Source: Ephemerocybe angulata
Lineage: Eukaryota > Basidiomycota > Agaricomycetes > Agaricales > Psathyrellaceae
Direction of reading: 5' to 3'
Assembly (NCBI GenBank): GCA_013368325.1
Contig: JAACJK010000059.1
Location: 62,001 to 126,000, forward strand
Length of the DNA: 64,000 nt
Part shown: piece after piece, positions 44,808 to 56,663 of the stretch
Numbering within the stretch: position 1 is the stretch's first letter
Layout: each line of letters starts with the position of its first letter
Translations under genes and position numbers: made by a program
The notes under the pieces: model-generated
The model's database searches: none
Seen by the model: only the letters and a program-made list of their open reading frames with translations
What the model was told of the DNA's origin: nothing

Positions 44808-47800
44808 ATGGACGAGGGCAGCCACTCACAACTCTTTCCACATGCTCCTGGGGCGCAGTTCATGACTGGGGCTCATCACTTCTCGATTGGCCGTGTCAAT
44901 TCCACGGTAGTGGGAAGGGATAACGTTGTGACGAACATCTATAATCATTTGCCCTCCGAAAGGGTAGTCAACGGTAATGAGTATGTGTCGGTCAGCACTT
45001 ACCAGTTCTGACTCTCTCGCTACAGAGAAAGAAGAACTGTTAAAGTGGCTGGACGGGCACGACTTCAGGAGGATATATCGGTCAGCCTTGACTGCTCGGC
45101 TGGCAGGCACCGGTGTCTGGTTCATTCGAACCCGGCACTTTCGAAGATTCGTTGAAGGGGACGGGATAATTGTCTGGGGAACAGGGCTGCGTCCGTGTTC
45201 ATTATTCTCCCTGTCGGAACTTTGACCTGATATTTTTTTGGGCAGCTGGCTCAGGGAAGACAATTCTTGCGTAAGTCCTTGCATGCCCATTGCCCACGCA
45301 CGCTTTGCCATAACATCTCTTTTACAGGTCGACCTCCACAGAGCACCTCGAGGTCACATTTCGGGGTCGAGAAGGCGTCGCCGTGGTTCCCGTATTTCTA
45401 CTCTACAGCGAGAAGGTTCCCTTGCGCGATGTTCTGACTGGAATGCTGTGCCAGCTCATTAGATCGCACGAGAGCGCTTATTCATGCCTTCTTCCCGTCT
45501 ACGGTCGCCACAAGGTACTGGGAGACAGGCTCTCAGAGGTGGAGGCCAGCGCGATGCTTGGCGATATTGTCAAGCGCTTTAAGAAGGTCTATATTGTGGT
45601 TGATGGACTAGACGAAGCTGAAGATCGAGTCAAAGCAGGGCTTTTACGAATTCTGGCATCCTTGGGAGCAAACGCACTCATCACATGCCGGCCCCTCGAC
45701 TTGTTTAAAGATCGCTACACCCCTACGGCCCTTCATATCCCTGTCAAAGCTGATATGCAAGACATCGCTGCCTTCATCGCGGACAAGATCGCTGAAAGCC
45801 CCAGGCTTCAAATGATACTGGAAGAAAACCAACCTTTGAGGGACATGCTAAGCGCGCGGATAATGGAAAGTTCAAAAGGAATGTAAGTACGGTGTAGACT
45901 CAGGTGCGACGACCAGACTGAAGTGTCGATATATCAGGTTCTTGCTCGCGCGACTTCAGGTGGAAACACTTATGAGGAAAGCTAAAAGCATATCCTCGTT
46001 AACGAAAGCACTCAACGAACTCCCAGAGGGCGTGAATGCACTCTACCGGAGTACTATGGAACGGATTAACGCACAATCAGAAGAGGACACTTTGATCGCC
46101 CACCGGGTCTTCCTTTGGCTTCTCCATGCGCAAAGGCATCTCCTGGTCGAGGACCTGCAATATGCCTTAGCGGTTTCCTTCGAAAGCTGGGAATTTGATG
46201 CGGATGACCTCTCTTCTCCATCGTTCATCCTCTCTGTGTGTGGTGGGCTCGTGACAATGGACAGGTTGAGCGGCGTTGTTCAATTCATCCGTATGTATTC
46301 AGCTGTTTGAAGATGCGGGATAGGGCTCACGCACAGGCACTTTTCAGACTATACGGCCCAGGAATTCATGGAAACCGTTCGCTTTCCAAAGCTCCCCTCC
46401 CCTCCTCTGTTCCTTGCACTCACATGTGTCGCTTGTGTGGAACATCACCTATGCACCTCTGATTCCAAGCGAGGCAGTTTGTCTGTGTCAGCAACTTCGA
46501 ACATCCTCCTCTTGAAGCCCTTCCTGAAGTATGCTTATGATTACTGGGGTCATCATGCAAGAGACTGCGACGAGAATAATGGAGACCCTCCCCACCCAAG
46601 ACTTTGTGCCTTTCTCGCGAATTGTACTAACTATCCCATGACTGATCGCTACTCTTCCCATCGCATGGTCTATGGCCTCCACCTTGCTGCAGTACATGGA
46701 CTTGCGAAAATAATCCGCCTCAGAACCATCCCATTCCCCCCAAAAACGTGTCAGGCATCCTCTCCATTCCATTACGCAGCAATGTACGGCCAGGCCCACG
46801 CCCTCAACGCGCTCCTCACCTGTTACGAAGGTGTCAATGCACAAGATGATGCAGGGGAGACTGTCTTGCACTACGCCGTTCGAATGAACTACCCAGCAAT
46901 AGTTCAGCAGCTCATATCCTTCTCTGGACTGGACGAATCCACCCCCAATCAACCAAATATATACATCGATGTGAACATCCAGAACATCAAGGGCGAAACA
47001 CCTCTCATTGTTGCTTGCTCATCCTCACTTCGAAGCCAGGATATCGTTCGATCTCTCGTATCTCACCATGACTTGGATGTCGACCTCACAGCCCAGGATG
47101 GTTGCAACGCATTCTGGCACGCTTGCCGCATCCATTCTGGCGCCTTGGCTCGGATACTCATTTCAGCATACCCTAACCTCAAAATCGACAGTCGGAACCG
47201 GCTGGGAACTACTGCGTTCATGAACGCATGCCTCGCTGGCTTGGCGAGTATCGCTGGGTGGATGTTGTCGAGAAAAAGTCTGGGCGACCCTGATCTCCTC
47301 TCAGAGGTCGATACAGATGGCCATAATGCTTTATTCAGGTGCTTGAATCCAATACGGCATCGAGCAAACTTGATGAGTTGGCAGACATGCTGATGTCGCA
47401 AGGAACTTGTGTGTACGCATTAGACGATGAACTTTCGTGGGATTGCAGTGGGAGGCGTGAACAAGGTGGCAGCATAGGGTCGGGAATCCAGCGGGTAAGC
47501 CTTGGCGGAGGTGGACACGCTGCTTTGCGTGGGCCGGACATAGGCAAGGAGGAAAAGCCGAAACTTTTATCCTTCCGAATCAGCCCCGTGGACAAGGCAG
47601 GACGGTGTGGTGAAAAAGGGAGGACGGCACTGATGTCCATGTGTGGTCCAGGGCTTTATTGGTCTCCTTTCGGGGACCTCTCTTCTACTATCAGCTATAT
47701 CCTATCACCAGAAGTCGAAGAGATTAACGCTCAAGACGGCGATGGACGAACAGCCTTGATGTATGCATCTCACTGGGGAAACACCTCTGCGGTGGATGCC

Positions 47801-49003
47801 CTTCTCTCTTTTACATCGCTGGACGTAGGTCTCCGTGACTACGAGGGCCTCTCCGCGCTGGACTATGCTCTCTTCTACGCTCAGAGAAGCCGTCGGAGAA
47901 GCTCTCCTAATGACAATCGCACCCTCTCGGCTATCGTTCTCCATCCGTCTTGCTGTGAGCGTACCGATGTCTTTCGCGGACTCGTTGTGACTGCGGCTTC
48001 AAATCCACAGTACGAGCGCAGAACCCTGCAGATGCTATTTGCGTTGGAACCGGTTCGCTCCGCCCTCTATGGCACGATGCTCCTCATCCTACCACTGGCG
48101 GAAGGAGTAAACCGCTTACATACGCCGCAAATTTGGGAGTGGTCCAGGTCATGTACAGACTCCGAAGTCGAGGACGAGGGCAGGGACTGGGATTGGGATT
48201 GGGACTGTCAATGGGACTCGGGCTCAAACTCAGAGCCGGATACTGAAGCGCCAGAATTTGAATGCACGCTGCCGCTCCTTTCCTTCCATTTGGGACGGGC
48301 GAAATTCGATGGGTCGGTTCTCATCCTTTCCAAGTTCCCGCACCACGGACAATCTCTATCTGCTCCTTCCCCACAGGTCTTCTTCTCCACTAAAGACTTC
48401 GGCCCTCCTAGTACTGAGCTACAATGCTTATTCTCCGGACGAACGCTAGACCTCAATTATATGGCTGCACGGGACGCAGAGGGGCGAACGCCGATGATGC
48501 TCGCGATTTGCTCAGAACATCCAATGGGATCGCAGACTCTCGATATCCTACGACGCTCGTCTCCCCGACACCTAACCTGCTATCACGACGAGAACGGACA
48601 TTCGGCGCTCCATCTCGCCATGATGGAATGTCAACGGGACTCCCAGCATCTCGAATTCCTCAAGATGATCTCGGACACCATCGCTGTTGAGAGTATCCCT
48701 TTCACTCGCCGGGCAATATTAGAAGCCGCTCGGAACTCAGACATCACTCTCAAGTGCCTGCTGGAGCTACTCCAGCAACCTGCAGTATTGCGAGCCTTCA
48801 TCTGGGACAGAGATGGCAGGGTAGTCTCGAGCACAATACTACGATTCCTAGAAGTCTCAAAGGAACGCTTCCCGTGTATCGCTCCCCTTGGTCGTTTCAT
48901 CTGGGGATGGTGTGGAAATGAGCTCCCGAGAAGTGGGGGCGATAGCGTAGAGGAACTTTGTGGTTGTCGAGACTGTTTGCCGCAGCCTATTACTTGTCGA
49001 TAG
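44808..49003 (+). CDS. NACHT-ankyrin STAND protein (fungal NLR-like)
   Basis: The N-terminus (PGAQFMTGAHHFSIGRVNS) is the short segment that opens many mushroom NACHT proteins. A linker follows (EKEELLKWLDGHDFRRIY). The NACHT domain has a Walker A (GLPGSGKT, completed only by splicing at ~45245), a Walker B (VYIVVDGLDEAED) and the sensor ITCRPLD. A helical winged-helix-like region (LPEGVNALYRSTMERI) precedes ankyrin repeats from ~46670: SPFHYAAMYGQAHALNALL, GETVLHYAVRMNYPAIVQQL, GETPLIVACSSS, GRTALMYASHWGNTSAVDAL, GRTPMMLAICSE and HSALHLAMME. The product is ~1,300 residues. An intron at ~47339-47448 links two ankyrin blocks; its borders are the least certain. Such proteins work as signal-transducing ATPase switches in non-self recognition or cell death, a role assigned by family only. 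No N-terminal effector domain is recognisable. Confidence 0.85.
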
Positions 49004-49696
49004 CTGGGATAGTTTCGTCGCATACGTGCCTATTAAATAGAACACTTTCAGTCCACGCGAACAGAGCAATTCACAAATTCGACACAAAGGGTAGTGCGGC
49101 CTCAGCACCCGAGTCGTTGGCCTCTAAAGTACGGGTACGAAAGCGTGTTGACGGTTGGTACGATCCAGCACATTGGTGCGCGTTTAGGCGCCCAACCTCA
49201 CACTTGTTTGGTGACGGGTCCACTCTCAGAAAGGATGCATTCTACTTACAAGAAGAAAGGTTGAAATTCGTCGAGGCCAGTACCGATTATCGTTTCAACA
49301 TACGAGAACTCACTCTGCCCAGGGGTATGAACCATCTTCACGGGCGCTAAATTAGTCAGATGTTAGTCATCTAACGGAACTTGCTACCACTCTTCCAGTC
49401 TTCCACTGGGAATGCATCGCAATTTACCCAGTTCCAATCCTGAACAGGTCCATTTCTTAATGAAGGCATGAATGTTGACGCTTCCTCGGCCATCGAAATC
49501 TAGCGCTCTTCTTAGCGACAACCTGAGTCTCTCGTAGGTGTAGATGAATGTCATTGATTGTAACTTTGTAACCAACATCCAGACGCCCATTTCCAATTGA
49601 GGCTGCAGGGGTTATGATCAACCCGCCGACTTCTATTCATCCTGCTGATTAAGAATTCTCATGGGACACGTAGATCATGTGTCGACCTCGCATTCG
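49004..49696. other. Intergenic region, no gene seen
   Basis: 3' flank of the NACHT-ankyrin gene and spacer. A GGCGCCCA word lies at 49190. Frames at 49384-49596 show no family character. Confidence 0.45.
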
Positions 49697-49703
49697 TATA
49701 AAA
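49697..49703 (+). promoter_or_regulatory. TATA box of the glutathione transferase gene
   Basis: TATAAAA lies 71 bases before the ATG at 49768. A TATA promoter suits an inducible stress gene. Confidence 0.6.
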
Positions 49704-49767
49704 CAACTAGGAACTCGAGAAGCGCCATATCCCAGGCTCCTGTGGCTCACTGGACAGCCATAACAAC

Positions 49768-50613
49768 ATGCTTACCCTTTATGACTGGAAAATCGACGTG
49801 CCAGAGAAATCCGTCTCGCCATGCGTCATGAAAGTTAGGTATGTAGAAGTATTGTATGGCACCTTCCCCAATCCGAGAGCTAAACTCAAACGCAGGATGG
49901 TTCTGAACTACAAGAACCTCCCTTACAAGAACGTCTGGATTCCGTACCACGAGATCCAGAAACGCTTGACCGAGCTGGGATTTGGACCGAACGACCTCGA
50001 ACCCAAGCCAGATGGAACCTTCCGCTACACAGTCCCCATCCTCCACGACTCATCCACGAACCAAGTCATCTCCGACTCCTTGCGCATAATCCACTACCTC
50101 GACGAAACATACCCGGAGGCGCCCAGAGTCATCGAACCGGGAACGAAACTTCTGGCCGTGGCGTTCGAGCAGACCGCCGTGAACACAGTGTTTTGGCCTA
50201 CGTATCCGAGCGTTGCGAGTCGCTTCCGGGAGTACCTGGACGAGGCCAGCGCGGAGAAGTTCAAATTCACCATCGAGAATTTCTTTTTGGAGGGTACTAG
50301 CATCGAAACGTTCCTCGGTGACAAGAAACTCGAAGATGCGAAGTGGGTGCAGGCAGAGGCGGGGCTTACCGCGCTGGACGGATTTTTCAAGAAAGCTGAG
50401 CTTGCTACGGAGGCAGACCAGGGCGATAAACTGCCGTTCATCAACGGGAAGAACCCCAGCTACCCCGATTTCGCCCTGGGGAGCCTTTTTGTTTGGATGG
50501 AGCGTGGGATGAGAGGGGCGGACAGGGAACGTTGGGAGCGGATTACTTCCTTGAACAATGGGAGGTGGGGAGCGCTGTATGAGGGCTTGAGGCCGTACCT
50601 TGCTACCCACTAG
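49768..50613 (+). CDS. Etherase-like glutathione S-transferase
   Basis: Two exons (49768-49838 and 49896-50613) give ~262 residues. The N-terminal thioredoxin-like domain starts MLTLYDWKIDVPEKSVSPC and continues MVLNYKNLPYKNVWIPYHEI and TVPILHDSS (cis-Pro loop), then ISDSLRIIHYLDETYPEAP for glutathione gamma-Glu binding. The C-terminal helical domain ends with LPFINGKNPSYPDFALGSLFVWMERG. This resembles the fungal etherase-related GSTs (GSTFuA/LigE-like), expanded in wood- and litter-decaying mushrooms for detoxifying plant compounds. The SPC segment (Ser followed by Pro-Cys) sits where the catalytic Ser or Cys is expected. Substrate is inferred only. It should be cytosolic. Confidence 0.88.
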   Translation: MLTLYDWKIDVPEKSVSPCVMKVRYVEVLYGTFPNPRAKLKRRMVLNYKNLPYKNVWIPYHEIQKRLTELGFGPNDLEPKPDGTFRYTVPILHDSSTNQVISDSLRIIHYLDETYPEAPRVIEPGTKLLAVAFEQTAVNTVFWPTYPSVASRFREYLDEASAEKFKFTIENFFLEGTSIETFLGDKKLEDAKWVQAEAGLTALDGFFKKAELATEADQGDKLPFINGKNPSYPDFALGSLFVWMERGMRGADRERWERITSLNNGRWGALYEGLRPYLATH

Positions 50614-51117
50614 TTAAATGAACGTTAACCATACTCAGATAGACAAATAAATTCACGTACTCACCTCACCTGGAACCGGAAAGAACGCCCTAGTGTATTA
50701 AAGACTTGGATGTATCAGAAGTTGTCGAGAACAGGCAGATGCTCACCCACAGATCCATTGAAGAAAGCCTTCGCGCACTGGTGCAGGGGACGATACAAAT
50801 ACACATACGCCGAATCTTTACACAGCAGCTCCAGCAAAGTTCTACAGAGTTTACCAGCGCCACCAATCATCATCATAAACCATCGCGTTCATATCCGAGT
50901 GTCCGTTGAAGCATTAGTAACGGCAGAAGCAGCAGCTGTAATGCTGCAAAGTCCATGAGGTAAGTAGGGGAATGGAGGGGTATTAAAATATGAGAACAGG
51001 GAGATCCACAAGCAAAAAATGAAATGCAAAGCGAGGAAAGCAAGACAGCGCATGGGAGAGTCGTTCATGGTATCAAAGCAAGCAAAAGGAAAGCCGTCGG
51101 GTATACGTCCGGTGTTC
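50614..51117. other. Intergenic region; may hold a last exon of the ADA1 gene
   Basis: Between the GST and ADA1 3' ends. A donor-like site lies just before the ADA1 stop, and an acceptor near 50950 could add a short terminal exon on the minus strand, so the true C-terminus of Ada1 may fall here. Otherwise no gene is seen. Confidence 0.35.
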
Positions 51118-52500
51118 TCACCTAACAGACTTGAGGCACTCCCGCACCGCACTTCTTTCCGCCAAAAGCGCCATAATTTGCCAACGCTGGTCCCTCGCTT
51201 CGCGATCTTTCAACACAGGGACGTCGTCTGTATCGTCATCCTGCAGGTAAAAGTTAACAGAATGTCCTTCCTGAGGGGATTCGGTGCGACTCACCACTGA
51301 AGACGGGATTGCAGACAGCTTCATGGCAGCAGCACTTTGATTGGGCAGGCTCGCGGGATAGAGGGTAAACAAGGTCTGGAACGCCCCCGTTGTGAGCACA
51401 GGCGTTTTCTGCGGTACATGATGCAGCGTAGAGCTCGAGGCCAATGAGGCCGACGACTGATTGCCCAGAGCCGATGCAACAGCCTCCCTGTCTTGGGACG
51501 AGGCTGAGGAAATAAAGGGGTTCATAGCGTTATTACTTGCGGGAGATGGGGTGATAGAGCTGATGGCCTGAGAGGATAGGGTAAGAGTCAGTGCATGGGT
51601 AATCAATTGCTTGAGTTTTGCTTCGCAAGCAAGACTCATAAGCGCTGCCACGGCTCGGGATGGCAATGAGAGGTTGTGTTGGGCGCATATGAGGTTGATG
51701 CGGTCGGCGATGTGCTGGGTAGTGGGGGCATGGGTGGAACTGTGGAGTTGGATGGGAGGCCGACCACCTGGCGGGCCTGTTCGGCGTTGTTAGGTGGGTT
51801 TGCAAAGCAAGTCAGGTAACGCACCTCCTCGTTCTTGCAGAAGCATGACACCCCGTTCCGATGCAATCTCATCTAATGGTGGTCGACTTGGTTCTGATGG
51901 TTGCTGGGGTTGAGCAACGATAGGCGGGGGTGGTTGAGGTTGCCCATCTACAACCATGGGTGCAGGCGGTGGTTGGGTAGATGAGGACGACGCGGCGAGT
52001 GTCGGTAGTTTCTTGACGCGTTCCCTTTCTTTCTTTCCCATCGCAAGAATCCACCTTTTGAGCCTCATACTTCGCATGGTTCTCGCATCTTCAGGGACTC
52101 CCGGGCCCTGGTAAGGCAGCAGCGTGCGTCGTCGTTTTCGGGGCGGAGGTTTCGAACTGGCAGCCGGCGGAGGGCTGAGGGTCGCGTCATGAGGCTGGGT
52201 GGCCGCTGCAGAGGCGGCAGCGTTCCTCTTGTACGCAGCAGTGGCGTCGAAGAGAGAGATAATCAGGGCATTGTGGATTTGAACTGTTGGAAAGTCAATA
52301 TCTTGCTCCTCATGCGGGTCCGGCGCTTGCTCACCGAGAACATTATCTTTCTCTAGCACTTGAAAGGCCTTCGCTTCGAATTCGACGCGCGATATCTTCC
52401 CTGTTACGAAGCTTTGGAGTGATTCGAAGTAAACTGGCGCCGTGTCCCCGAGATGGTTTATCAATTGTTGCTTAAGGTTCGCAGTGGAATCCAGGGACAT
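51118..52500 (-). CDS. HFI1: Ada1/Hfi1, structural subunit of the SAGA coactivator
   Basis: Exon 1 is 52500-51825 and exon 2 runs from 51776 to a stop at 51118; both join in phase 1. The N-terminus LKQQLINHLGDTAPVYFESLQSFVTGKISRVEFEAKA is split across the SAGA-Tad1 domain start, in segments such as YFESLQSFVTGKIS and HNALIISLFDA. A basic Pro-rich linker follows (SKPPPRKRRRTLLPYQGPG). After the intron comes TTQHIADRINLICAQHNLSL and AVAALMSLACEAKLKQLI, the histone-fold-like part that pairs with Taf12 in SAGA. The C-terminus is Ser-rich and ends LAERSAVRECLKSVR. Yeast Hfi1 is needed to hold the SAGA core together. A final short exon in the next 200 bases is possible. Confidence 0.88.
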
Positions 52501-52820
52501 TCTGGCGACTGAAACCGACCTATCAAGGAAACATAAGTTGAGGCCTGCAGAGTTTCGACGGTCAAACAAGTACGGCAATCGTGTACTGGGAGGACTGACC
52601 CTTTCAAGCCGGTGACATGAGGGTAAGAACAATGAAGCGCGGGCGTGGCGTTAATTATAGTGTCCGATCACGTGTTGCTTTGATACTGAGCCGCCGAAGC
52701 TCGCCAGGTTACAGCGAGTTGGCTCTTGACTCGGAACCCCCACATCTCATCCCAAACTCTCATCTCGGAAACCTTTCATTACGATCAAACTCTCATATAC
52801 ATACCCCTTTACGATCCTTA
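52501..52820. promoter_or_regulatory. Divergent promoter between ADA1 and makorin-like gene
   Basis: 320 bases separate the opposed start codons. The half nearer the makorin-like gene is C/T- and A-rich. No TATA box is seen. Confidence 0.5.
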
Positions 52821-55300
52821 ATGTCCACGACCGTTTCCGCTAGTGCCCTCACCCCTCCAAACACTGGTTCAGCCCGACCACAAACTCACAAACCGAGAGG
52901 AGTATGCAGATATTATAAGGAGCCACGGGGTTGCTTCGCCGGTGACCACTGCAAGTTCTTACACGGAGACCCTGTGTCGAACCCACCTTCTGCTTCAGAG
53001 ACGAGCAGCGCAGCAAGCGAACGGCCAGCTCCCGTCTTACTCACACCATACGACCAAGCGAAGATTTGCCGGTACTATGTGAATGGTCGGTGTATGTTAG
53101 CTAGGATCCGACACGTATCTAACTGTACTTCTAGGATTTTGTAAACGTGGAGAGGGGTGCTGGTTTCGACATGTCTTAGATCCCAAGAAAGCTGGGGGAA
53201 CCGACGGAAAGAGAGAGGCGGAAGAGGTTGACGATGGATCGGAGTCGGATTCCGAGGCTCCCCCTTGTTCTATCTGCTTCGAGGCCCCTTCAACCTATGG
53301 CCTGCTATCGGGGTGTAACCACGTTTTCTGCCTTTCGGTGAGCACCACTTGCCTGTATCTGAAGGTCGCCTTTCTTAAAGCGCCACTAGTGCATCAAGCA
53401 GTGGAGAGACTCTACCAAGGGCCCAAGTATGGACGTGGAGAATTCGACGAAAAAGAAATGCCCCATGTGCCGAACATCCTCCAACTTCATAATCCCTTCC
53501 TCAATCTTTGTAAAGCACGACACGAAGGAGAAGGAGGGAATTGTCGAGAAGTACAAGGGAAGCATGGCGAAGGTCCAATGCCGTTACTTCCAAAAGACTC
53601 TCAAGACTCGTAAACCAATGTGTCCATTTGGCAAGGACTGCTTCTACAAGCATGAGAATGCCGACGGGTCTCTTCACGTCTTCACGGAGGGAGCTTCCGT
53701 CTGGATCAATGTGCGTACGACTTAACTCTTGTGAAAGGAGGAGCTGACCCACTTTCTTAGCGATACTACGGTGCTCACGGGCGTAGTGGGCGCAATGGCA
53801 ACAACATCTTTGTATTCTCTGACACAGAAGCCGATAGATCCAGGCTCTTTGGAATCCCTGGCCTCGATCTGCGCACCATGAGGCTTGTAGACCTACTAGA
53901 AACGGTCAACAGGGTGACGGCACCCAGGAACCCTGCAAGACCCAGGAATGATCGACCGGCAGCCACTCCCGGTGCTGGTGCTGGTCCCGTTGACCTTGGT
54001 GCTTTCAACGTTTCCCTCCGCCCTTTTAGCCTCCTTCAGATGGCAGACGAGGAGACGGCTGCTGCTCATCGTGGCAATCCTCAAGGCAATCCGCCAAACT
54101 TTCCTCCTCTCCCCGAATTCCTGGCATCCCACCGCAGGACTCATCAAACGGTCCAGGGCATCGAACAATCACTCGACGATCTGACGAGCGCCATGGATGC
54201 CGGAGCTTCCCTGGATAGGATCAGTGAAACAGTCCAGAACCTTCAACAAAACCTCAGGCGAAATGGTCCTGGGGGAAATGGAGACTCGATAGAGCGTTTG
54301 ACGAGTCTTGTGCGTTTCAATAATATCAAGCCTGCTCGCTCACTACTAACTTTCTACCGTCCAGACTGATCAAATGCTTGCCTCTGTTGACCTTTTGCGG
54401 GGAGCCGGAGCAGTGAACACAACGCCGCGTAATCAGGCTCCTGGCGGTGCGCCTGCAACCCGCAATCCTGGGGATGCTATCTTCCACCGTTTCCCTCGGA
54501 GGCACGTGGCCCTGCAGACGAATCTCTCGCAACCGAGTACCGACATCTTCGCCAGAGATAGTGCCCTGTCTCCCGAGATATCAGGGCCTGCCACCAATCG
54601 AGCGTACAGCAGCGACGACGATGACGACGACGACGACATGCCTGCCCTCCAGAGTATTTCCAACTCGAGCGACGAAGATATGTCGGATCTGTACGATTCA
54701 GACAGCGACAGCGAGAGCGATGTCAATGGCGACATACTGGAGGCCATTGCCCAGGGCTTGTTGAATGGGCTCTCTGATGAGTATGGTAGGAGTCGCAGAG
54801 ATGGCGGGGCTGGACCTGGACCTCAGTCGAACGACGAGCTCGACGACTCTGATGACGAGGGCCCGCCTCCCCTGATCCCGATCGACAGTCTCGAGCCTGA
54901 GACCTCGTGGCACGATGGTATCGACCAGCTTGCCCCGCCTGTTTCTTCCCCTCCTCCTCCATTCGTGACTGACGGCCGAGGGCGGGTGGTCTGGACGTCG
55001 TCGGAGTCCAGTTCATCTGGAGATGGGACCAGTGTACGACCTTCAGCGAACCCTGTGCCAGCTCCGTCATATGTCCCGCCTGCTGTGGCTCATCTCGATT
55101 TCCTGGCTACTACTGATGCTTCAACGACACCTACGCCAAGGCCGTCGTCTCCCTCACCACCTTCATCACCGAGCCTCGCATCTACCCCTCCCGCTGACTC
55201 GCGTAAACCAGCGGACGCTGGCTCGATCCAAAGCGAGCGCTCAGCAACTACAGAGGATGAACAGGGTGTCTCAGCGGCGTCTGACGTTTCTACAACCTGA
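52821..55300 (+). CDS. Makorin-like E3 ubiquitin ligase (CCCH-CCCH-RING-CCCH)
   Basis: Several exons give a protein of ~740 residues. Zinc fingers in order: CCCH 1 (CRYYKEPRGCFAGDHCKFLH), CCCH 2 built over an intron (CRYYVNG then FCKRGEGCWFRH), a C3HC4 RING (CSICFEAPSTYG...CNHVFCLSCIKQWRD...CPMCRTS, also completed by splicing at 53335/53391) and CCCH 3 (CRYFQKTLK...CPFGKDCFYKH). This order is that of makorins, RNA-binding ubiquitin ligases. The C-terminal ~400 residues are long and disordered, with a run of eight Asp at ~54615-54641, several DSDSDSES-type acidic patches and a Ser/Pro-rich end. That tail is longer than in animal makorins. Confidence 0.88.
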
Positions 55301-55586
55301 TTCTCCTTACACATCAACGAGAGTTTAGCTTGTATCAGTAACTTATGATTTGAAGGGACGCTGTTTTCGGTTGGTTTTCGGATAATACTATGAACCTATC
55401 CCATTACATACATTTGTACCAGTAATCCACAGAAGGAGTATCAATAGAAGAAGAAGAAGGTATCTGAGGCTGGGCAAAATATGAAGGGTGATTAGTTCCG
55501 CTGCGAGAGTTAGGCGCTGAGCGCTTAAGTGTTCGAATGACGTACGTGACCGGGAAATCCTTCAGGTAGATAGGGCTGAGATTTAG
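55301..55586. other. Intergenic gap between convergent genes with a GAA microsatellite
   Basis: Contains GAAGAAGAAGAA at ~55446-55460. The makorin-like and MYND genes converge here and share this 286-base 3' region. Confidence 0.45.
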
Positions 55587-56663
55587 TTAAGTAGTGGGTA
55601 TGTCCTTGTCGCCCTCGCAATTCTTCTTGTGCAGCCTAAAACAGAGGGAAGCAGTCAGGTTCATTCTTACTGCGATGCATGAGAACGATGAGACGTACTT
55701 CCAATGCTGCTTCTGGCAATCAGGGCCGCAATCTAGTATTCGCAGTTGAATTCAAGGACTATGTGATAGAAATGAAAAGACATACACTTGACATTTCCAC
55801 ATCTAGTGCAACGGCGGAGCTTACCCCCGCTCCTCTTCCCACAATTCCCGCACGCATCCGTAGCAATCGTCGTCCCCGGCACCAAAACCAGGCTATCCCC
55901 AGCTCTCGCTTCCTTTCGCATATGCCCAACTGGGACTTCTCCCCTCCTAAGCCCACTCGCCCCGCCTCCAAGTAGCTTAGAGACGAATTCAACTTCATTG
56001 TCCGTCTTGATTATGGCGCTCAGGTTGTTGCTCGTTTCCTGAATATCATTGGCGATCCAGGTCTCGAGGCCTGGGCGGGGTGAGCTGAACACCGCGGCCT
56101 CTGTCTCCGCAAGGTCAAGCGCCTCGCGGTAGCGTTTGGCGGCCGTGGCGCGGTCTTGCCTGTCCCAGGCAAGGAGTGCGAGTGTGAATCCGGCACTGAT
56201 CTGGAGGCATTTCAACAGGAAGGTACCCATGGGAGTGGCGAGATATCGTCTGAGGTAGAACGGCTTTGGCTCGTGCTTAGGAGCAAACATTGAGAGGAAA
56301 CTGAACGCGGTCGGGCTGGTGGCTTTGCGAGGGATGAGCGATCGTTCGTTGGAGTTCCCGCTTCGAGGAAGAGGGATATATACCTTGGGTGATATCCAGC
56401 TTTGGGTCGCGGAAGGACCCACAGAAGTTGCGAAAGGCCAATGCTACAGTCTCGGTTGTAAGGTCGCTTGGACCGTCTGACTCTGGGCGTCGGTTGGCCA
56501 GTGGGAGAAGCTGAAGAACGTCCTCCTCCTTGCTAATTTTGATGATCGCCACTGTGTAGAGCTCCATGGCAAACTGGTGCTCGTTGTCATGGCGCATTTC
56601 TTCGGCCATCCGAAAGAATTCAAAACCGGTCGAGTTCATAAGGGAGTCAACCTGAGATGCCAT
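55587..56663 (-). CDS. MYND-type zinc finger protein
   Basis: The start at 56663 (MASQVDSLMNSTGFEFFRMAEEMR) opens a TPR-like helical region (NEHQFAMELYTVAIIKIS; LLKCLQISAGFTLALLAWD; YREALDLAETEAAVF). The C-terminus is a complete MYND finger assembled from three exons: CGNCGKRSGGKLRRCTRC, then YCGPDCQKQHWK, then LHKKNC. All eight ligands (seven Cys plus His) are present. MYND fingers bind proline-rich partners. The TPR-MYND layout is common in mushroom proteins of unknown role. A 56-residue acidic insertion follows the first helical part, and the first intron is near 56390. It ends GDKDIPTT at 55587. Confidence 0.83.
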
